Below are positions 56,802 to 64,000 of a DNA stretch of 64,000 nucleotides, piece after piece. A program made the position numbers and the translations under genes. Every line of letters starts with the position of its first letter. Position 1 is the first letter of the stretch. Source of the stretch: Paratinospora sagittata (lineage: Eukaryota; Streptophyta; Magnoliopsida; Ranunculales; Menispermaceae); assembly GCA_035771175.1 (NCBI GenBank), contig CM069598.1, positions 1,677,831-1,741,830 on the forward strand. The letters are read 5' to 3'. The notes under the pieces are model-generated. The model worked only from the letters and a program-made list of their open reading frames with translations, did no database searches and was not told the origin of the DNA.

Positions 56802-59375
56802 CCAACAAGAGTCTCTTTGCTTCTTCAGTGCGTCCGGATGAGGTAAAAAGCTTGGCCTGGCAGACCCACGAAACTTGTGTCGGAAATCTTGAGTTTCTCT
56901 AACAGCAGACTTGTGGGAAGTAATGGGTGTTGTTGGTCAAGAAATATTCTTGTGGAAAGAAGAAGTGAGCATTTTAACAGGAGGATCGATCAGATCAGGC
57001 CTGCAAAACTTGAAAAGATAAGTTATATCTTCTGTAGGTTTCATATTTTTATTTTCATACTGAAAGTTGAGCACATTTGAACAGTTTTTGAGGCTACTGT
57101 CTCCAAAATTGTAGTGTTAAACATAGGTCAGACTATGTATATGGGGCATGCTGAATAACTGGTGTATCTGTAGATCATCCTTTCCCAAATGACAGTGGAG
57201 TTGAAGAAACCTTCATAAATGAAAATGTTTAGTTTCGTGTTTATGTTGTCATAACTGGGGAAAACAATATACACTCAGGTTGAATGAATTAACGAATGGA
57301 TTTAACATGCAGTTAATCTTATTTGCCAACTTATAATTTGGGATAAGCTTGATTTATATGTAGTGTCATACATTCATCTTATCATCCTCAAGTATTGAAC
57401 TTTCATGGGTATCTTGACGCAATTTGTGTTGTGATGGTCTGAGAAAAGGTACTGGGATCGTTAAAACAACAAAACCAATAATTAATTACTTATGACTTTT
57501 ACATAATGTATTGTTATTTTGACTATCGACTGGTTGGCTTACTGGTAGAATCAGAAAGTAACCGTCCTGCTTGGTCAACTATTTAATTTAGTAAGGAGAG
57601 ACAGAATTAAATTGAAATGGTGCAGCAACGTCCATTATTTTCAAATTACATAAAATTAATTATTATTTGGTAATTAATTGTACCCATCTTATCTTTTGAG
57701 TTCAAAATTTAAAATTTAAATGTGGAAAACTGAAAAAAATATTGTTGATCACAAAATCATTATTGTCTATCTGACTGGATATATCCCACCCACCCTTACA
57801 TAAAAGTGTTGCATAGTTTCATTCCCACTAATAGAAAAAGGTGACCAATTCTTCCAGAGATTCAACCGTGTAAGGCAGTACAACCAAATGATTCAAGTTG
57901 TTGTTACTTTTGAAATTGAAATGAAGAAGAAGAACACTTTTTACATAACATTCAATTTGTGCATTACAAGCCATATTGATGGAAAGGGTGTGGTGTATTT
58001 TTTTTTTTTTTTTCCTGTTAATAGTTGATGCTCAGAAGCAGTAATTTGCTACTGAAGCGTGCATGCATTATGAGTTTTTATCATGTTGAATTCAAAAGGA
58101 GAAGAGCGGGGAATATATATATTAATATTCCGTGTAGGTAACCAATTAATTAAAGAAATGCCAGAAAGAAGAAAAAGAAAGCGTTGCGTTGAATTACGTA
58201 TGGTGGGTCGTAAGAGATTATTAGATGGGTGTTTTTCTCTTGCAGTTTAAATCACATAGAATATAGCCGTTCTGATAATACCGTACGTACGTAACCAGAA
58301 GCAAGCTACAAGTACTTACTAGTACTTTATTATTTTTTGAAAAAAAAGGACATATATATATATATATACAACACTTAAACTCAAAAAATCACATGGAGAT
58401 GGAACAGGGCTATAAGTGAGACAGATATTGGAGATGTTGGATTTGCAGTTTCGTTTCGTTTACATGTCTATCTTTCTTTCCTGACTGACACTTTGTCAAT
58501 GCTTCTCGATCTTGTGCGTTTCATATTCTTCTTTTAACTGCTTTATTAGCTTTTCTTCCTTTCTTTTCCTTTTTATTTTTTTTAGTTTGATAAAACTTTC
58601 AACTTTAGCTTTTAATGTTAATTTCCTTTCCTTGTTATTTGGCACAGTAAAAATGTGCATTGTATGGACAAAAGCTGGACAAGAGCATCACCTCTTATCT
58701 CAAGCAAAGCTAACTAAATCAGGGACTTGGATATACATATATCTGCTTCTTTCTAATTACTTCTCCCACATCACCGCCTCTCGGGGCCTTCCCAAAAAGA
58801 AGAAACAGTGCAGTAGCACTAACACTAGCACAGGTAAAAATTATAAAAACAAAAAAGCATGAATTTTGAGGGATTGGCAACTTTTTTCTCGACAAAAAAG
58901 TATCATATTCGTTTGGCCTTGCTAGCTAGTCTTGCTGTCTCACTCCTTCTTCAGTGAGGGACAAGACGGGACCAGCCTGCAAGCTCGAACTTCCTCCATC
59001 CATATATATTATATAGGGGTGGTGGGTTTGGCCAACTTGCTAGGACTGGTGTGGGGTTTTTACCATGCATTAATAGGCCCCACTACTTGTCCCATTCATC
59101 TCTTAAAATAATGAACATTGTACTTTCTTTCTTATTCATGATTTATTTAATTTTTTTTTGGCTATATAGCTCACCATTTCAATGTATATCTCCACCCCCT
59201 TTTCTTTCTTTATTTCTTCTTTACCCGATTCTTCATACACCCTTATTCTCAAATTACTTGACGATAGATCATAAAATGCTAAAAATTGCCCAAACAAAGC
59301 TAGCTAATAGGTAGAAGAAATGAATTAATGAAGGTTTTGCATACATACACATGTTCATCGATCTTAATTATTAGA

Positions 59376-59406
<31 letters not shown>

Positions 59407-60495
59407 AAAAACTGATCAGACGGTTATTAAACGAACCCTTAATTCATTCTTCTTACGACTTTTACTCTCTATCAATTGCAGTCTTGTATCTCAATTAATA
59501 CTCCACCGTAGTTTTAAGTTGTTATTGGAGACTATTTTTTTTAATGAATGAAGCAGGCATTGTACTTGGTTCTATATATCTCCATTAATCGAGAAGCAGA
59601 TAAATAACGTTACAGCAGATGAAGGATTTCTGTGGTGCGGTGAACAAATTAAGAAATGTCAAATAAGAAATTAATGGGTTGCTGAGTACGGGAGAAAGCT
59701 ATGGTTCTGATAAGTTTATTTGTCGCTCTCAAGGGGCTGAGGTTCCATTCCTATTGCAATCCCAATCTTGGATTCTGGCAGTGGCGAGGCATTATCACAA
59801 TTAAAGACCCTCTTAATTCCATGACAAAGATGGCAAGCTTAATCAGGTAGCTAACTTAGGCCTTGTTTGGTTGTGTGAATCTATAATAGAGGACTACTGT
59901 TCTTTCCCCCTATATATGAATTTTCAAAGTTTACTCACATATTAATGATGATGAATTATTTTGAATATGAATCACCAAATTATAAATACAAACATGGTCA
60001 TGAATCTTAGCCAAGATGAGCTTCTTTGAATTTGGATTCGACCAAAACCATCTTGAGTACTGGTGTGAACTTATACAATTAGGAGCCATCAACCCGTGAC
60101 GCCCTGGTTAAAGTAGTTGTGGTGGACGATTGAGAGGAACTGCTTTCGATATTAATTTGTCATTATATATATGTTGTAACCTGAAACCATGCATAAGGAG
60201 AGCTAGTTCTGGCCTATAGTCAAGTAATGCTGCCCACCAACTAGGCTATATACTACATTCATCCGTGTATATATGCTAATTCTTATATAGGGATTAATGT
60301 AGATCCTCTTAGATATTTTATTTGCTGAAACTATATTATTACTTGTTGAATTTGAGAGTTAATTAGTTTGCAAGCATTCCATCTTATGGAAAGTTTTAAT
60401 TTTAAATTAAACCACAGTTGCATGTGATTAGCATTTAAATTATAAATATATATAATGGAAGTCTTTTTAAGTATATGGTAGGCTTTGGATCCCTA

Positions 60496-60557
<62 letters not shown>

Positions 60558-61919
60558 TCAACATCATTATACCTTCTTTGAGGCAGCAATTGATATATCT
60601 TTGTGGATTTGACATCACATTTGATTTTGTTTCTTCTTCAAATTTCAAATTAAAACAGTACCGATGATGTCACCTATATTAGGGAGGGAGGGAAGGTGGC
60701 AAGTAGAGAGGATTAAGCTTGTTAACCTTGGGGTAGGACATAGAAATAGGGAAGGTAATTAGTCTTACAATCAACCAAATTAAAGTGTGTTCTTCTTTTC
60801 AATAAACATATAAATATAAAAAGATATATCAACCATCCCTTGATGCTATCTTCTTTCCTTTCTTTTGGTTATTTAATTAATTAATTAATTAATTAATTAA
60901 AGGGGGGTGGGGTAGAGTGGAGGGGGTACTGAATGGTTCTCTTTGGGAAGTTGGACAACCAGCTAAAATGTCTTTTTAGTGTGCAAATTAAACAACAATT
61001 AATCTTATTGTCATGAGATTTTATATATATATATATATATGACAGATCAGCTTGACTATTCAATTCTATTAAATACTCGTAAATTTATGTCTGACCACTT
61101 GCCCTTTAATTAAAAGACACGATCTGATAGAGGATCAGAGTAATTCCCAGGAAATCTAGTATAGAATTTCACTGGGCTGCACAGCACAGGAACACAACAT
61201 TTACTACATATATAAAGAAGAAATTAAAAGCCTCAAGATCAGGCGTTTCAATGATCGATCCTTGTCTTTTCAATCTTTTGATTTTCTTTAGAATTTACAA
61301 TGTAAGAAGAGCCGTGTTGTCCTTTGAGTACACATATTCTTTTTTACAATCTCAGTTGACTATACTAAATTCCCACTTTAATTTCTCCTTTTTGACTCCC
61401 TCTTTTGCCCTTTTGTTTTTCTAAGCCACTAGCTAGTCTTCTTCTACTTTTAGTTTAACTGTTGCAGGGAGGTCTTAACCTATTCCAGACGCCATTCATT
61501 AAAGGACTTAACTACTATACTATACAAAAAAAGGGGGACTGGGTGCTAACTTTAATTTCATCTCCTTCAATTGTTTTTTTTTATGAAAATTTTGCCAAGA
61601 ATGAAAACTCTTTCTCCTAAAATCATACAATCAAATTAATACATTGGCCAAGGCAGAAAAATTACCAATTGTAGTCCATGTGAGATTGATCATAGTGTTG
61701 TGGCCTCAATAATTCAAGATTCCCCATTCACCAAGCAAGAAAGAAAAAAGAAGGAAAAACCATAACAAAAGAAAGAAGGAAGATTAATTTTCATGGTATC
61801 ACCACAATTACTTTACCATATAAATATAGAGAAGTCCATGTTACAAATGAGAGCGAGTGAGAAAGACAGCATAATTTGCTACATTAACATGACCATTATA
61901 AAAATGCTTAAGCGTAAGC
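56802..61919. other. Intergenic, HAP8-like 3' end to Lhca3 3' end
   Basis: The 5.1 kb lie between the stop codons of two convergent genes. I see no gene, and known plant microRNA core sequences were looked for by eye without success. It holds (GAA)n at about 59377-59409, a long (TA)n at 60498-60556, (TTAA)n at about 60873-60900 and another (AT)n near 61022-61040. A short imperfect inverted repeat (TCTTGCTGTCTCAC / GTGAGGGACAAGA, about 58933-58966) could form a hairpin. A lone end resembling a Harbinger MITE (GGCCTTGTTTGGTT) is at 59858. Confidence 0.6.
60498..60556. repeat. (TA)n microsatellite
   Basis: There are about 29 uninterrupted TA units, the longest simple repeat in the window. Confidence 0.95.
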
Positions 61920-63898
61920 CTAGTGGAACTTGAGGCTAGTCAAGACATTATTGTTGACTGGGTCAGCCAGATGATCCAACAGGTTCTGAAATGGCCCCTC
62001 TCCTGTCACAAGGGCTTGCACAAAGAAGCCCAAGATGGCCAACATAGCCAACCTACCATTCTTTACTTCTTTCAACTTCAACTCATTCAGAGACTTCTCA
62101 TCCTTGCCTAATCCAAGAGGGTTAAACAAGGGTCCTCCCGGGTAAATCGGGTTACCTGATCCGCCAAGATACTTTTCAAATCCCAGGAAATATTGCTTGC
62201 CCATGGACCCTGGGTTGGCCCAGTCCTGGAATCTCCTGTGCTCAGCAAATCCCATCAGTGCCATCTCAAACACAAACAGAGTGTAGGGGTCTGCCCAGTA
62301 GTTGTAAGTTCCAGCAGGAGGAATTACACCAGTTTTAAACCATGGGAGGGCTGTTTCTGGAGGAACAAGGCCAAGCTTTCCAAGAATCTCTGGTGCAAGA
62401 CAGCCTACAACACCCATCATGGCGTAACGTCCATTGATGACCTCACCGTAGGCTAGCCATTTTGGCTCGATGAACCCTCCTGTTCCGTCAGGATCCGAGA
62501 GACCAAGAGGGTCAAATCCGTAGTCACCGGGGAGACTGCGCCATTGTATGGTTTGAGTGTAATTAGTTGGCATCACTACACTATACAATATTAAACTACT
62601 AGCTAGCTCATCAATATAATTTAGATAAGAGTGGTGCTAAGCAAACATGAATGAGAGCAATATTAGGTGATAGAATTGCGGGGCTCCCGTTTATTATTTC
62701 GGTGTATATTAATATTATATCAAGAAAGAGCTGGAGGTAGAGTAAGAAAGGTATATATGTGATTTTACTTGGTGACATTAAACTTATAAATTTCCTTCCT
62801 AGAGAGGTGGTAATGATAAATGATGTTTGAAACTTCTCTCTCTCTCTCACACACACACACATTCTTTCTTGTTCTTTTTCCTAACATGACTAGGCGTTCT
62901 CCCCAAATTAAAATAGAATATAGAAAAAGTAACTGCTAGATTAGAAGTTGGGAACAGAAGCACCCAATGGTTCCAGCTTTTTCATGGACCAAATAAATAG
63001 CCAATAAGTCAATTAATACAGGGTAAAGATAACTAGAAAAGATCCTTCTTCTTTATCTGCTTTTTCGTTCTAGAAAAAAAAAAAGCTTGATTATTATGCA
63101 GAGATGCCCATGATTGGAGGAAGTCCACCTTATTGTTCATGAGTGTAGCATCAAGTTCAGCCCAAACCATATTCTATCTATCGGCGCCACATGCTTAGTT
63201 AGAATCATCAAATACATTTATAACTCTTTCCAGCCCAAAAAGAAAAATAGAAAATAAGAAGTAGGGCCAAACCAAGCAAATGGTCCCAACAATCCCTTAA
63301 TTGTTCCTACTTAATAGAGAATATAATGCAGAAAAGATGTGTAAAATTGGTATTATAGAAAAGAAAAATAAAAAAAAGGGAAGCACCTGCAGGCTCCAAT
63401 CATGGCTGCTAGCTTCTTCTAACAACCGAAATTAAGTAATCTTGTATTTGGGTGGTTTCATAATTTTAAGAATAAACAAGTAATAAAGAAATGAGATTAT
63501 ATATATATATATATTACCTGCCGTCTAAGTAAGAAAGGCTCTGTTTGGACGCAAACCAAAGTTGTCTATCTGCTCCTTGCTGAAAACAACCACCACACAA
63601 AATTGCACATGCATTATTTCATTTAATTTCTTAACAAACACATGTACGAGTACTACTTCTGACTGTTATTCGATCTGGAAAAACAATTACTACTTCTCCT
63701 TATATAACATCAGTTAAGTAAGTAGTACAAATTAATTAAGTTAATTACCTTGACAGGGGGTGTAGAAGCTGCTCTAACCACGAAGGAGGCCTTTCTTGCA
63801 GACCCAATGGGCGATCGAACTGCCCTTCTTCCAATTATCTGCCTCGCAGCTTCCACTGATGAGGTTAGAGAAGATGAAACAAGGGCTTGTGTTGCCAT
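61920..63898 (-). CDS. LHCA3: Photosystem I chlorophyll a/b-binding protein Lhca3
   Basis: Three exons on the minus strand (63898-63749, 63579-63518, 62535-61920) join in phase to 275 residues, the usual Lhca3 length. Residues 1 to about 43 are a chloroplast transit peptide ([20 protein letters not shown]...KASFVVRAA). The mature protein begins around [20 protein letters not shown] and [13 protein letters not shown]. Helix B has [12 protein letters not shown] with Asn (about residue 105) where LHCII has His; this Asn ligand is the feature linked to red-shifted chlorophylls in Lhca3/Lhca4. Helix C carries [17 protein letters not shown], and helix [17 protein letters not shown]. It ends [17 protein letters not shown], matching Lhca3 of Arabidopsis almost exactly. 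It sits in the thylakoid LHCI belt on the PsaK side of PSI. The 5' leader and promoter are mostly outside the window. Confidence 0.97.
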
Positions 63899-64000
63899 TT
63901 TTCTTCTTCCACTGCTACTACTATTTTTTTTTTTTTTTTCACTTCTTTTTCTTGTGTTTTTGCTCCAGAGTGAGAGAGAGATTGGGCTTTCAATGGAAGC

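Noticed and set aside
57100..61900. A microRNA gene between HAP8-like and Lhca3
   Set aside because: No core sequence of the common conserved plant miRNA families was recognised by eye, and no long hairpin was seen.
1..64000. CRISPR arrays, operons, bacterial-type regulatory sites, tRNA or rRNA genes
   Set aside because: None seen. Spliced plant genes fill the window, and the tRNA-like box A/B signals belong to SINE fragments.

Overview
The window is nuclear DNA of a flowering plant, most likely a eudicot. It is AT-rich, with small GT-AG-spliced exons, long AT-rich introns and intergenic stretches, microsatellites, LINE, SINE, LTR and MITE fragments, and protein families that are plant-specific (WRKY, BRI1-like receptor kinase, LHCI antenna protein). 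The species cannot be named from sequence alone.

Layout: the last seven exons of a COP9 signalosome subunit 6 gene (CSN6, +, 626-6548); an RraA-like aldolase gene (-, 7166-7666); a kinase-less BRL1-type receptor gene (+, 8515-11076); a second RraA-like gene (-, 12359-12859); a 5'-truncated LINE (14096-16180); the full-length BRL1-type receptor kinase gene (+, 20967-24608); a small NFU/NifU-C-like plastid protein gene (+, 26695-27459); a group I WRKY gene of WRKY2 type (+, 31155-34316); an RCC1-repeat protein of RUG3 type (-, 34655-36287); a CLC-f type chloride channel/transporter gene (-, 37655-46169); a HAPLESS8-like nuclear protein with a UBZ-type zinc finger (+, 51048-56801); and the PSI antenna gene Lhca3 (-, 61920-63898).

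The most striking part is 6.7-24.6 kb. It reads as a tandem duplication of a block running from just downstream of CSN6, through the RraA-like gene, into the transmembrane codons of BRL1. Copy 1 of BRL1 is therefore cut at the duplication junction (11003/11004). It reads on through duplicated intergenic DNA and then into an inserted LTR-like element, which together supply a new, cysteine-rich hydrophobic C-terminus before a stop. The predicted product is a membrane-anchored brassinosteroid-receptor ectodomain without a kinase. Copy 1 also lacks about 7.2 kb of upstream DNA present before copy 2, with a templated-looking filler at the deletion scar, so it sits about 0.85 kb from the divergent RraA-like gene.

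Gene content combines neighbours that, from memory, lie in two Arabidopsis regions (At1g55610 BRL1 / At1g55620 CLC-F and At5g56250-At5g56280 HAP8, RraA-like, WRKY2, CSN6A). This suggests that the window keeps an ancestral order later split by genome duplication and gene loss. Apart from this shared ancestry the genes do not form an evident pathway.
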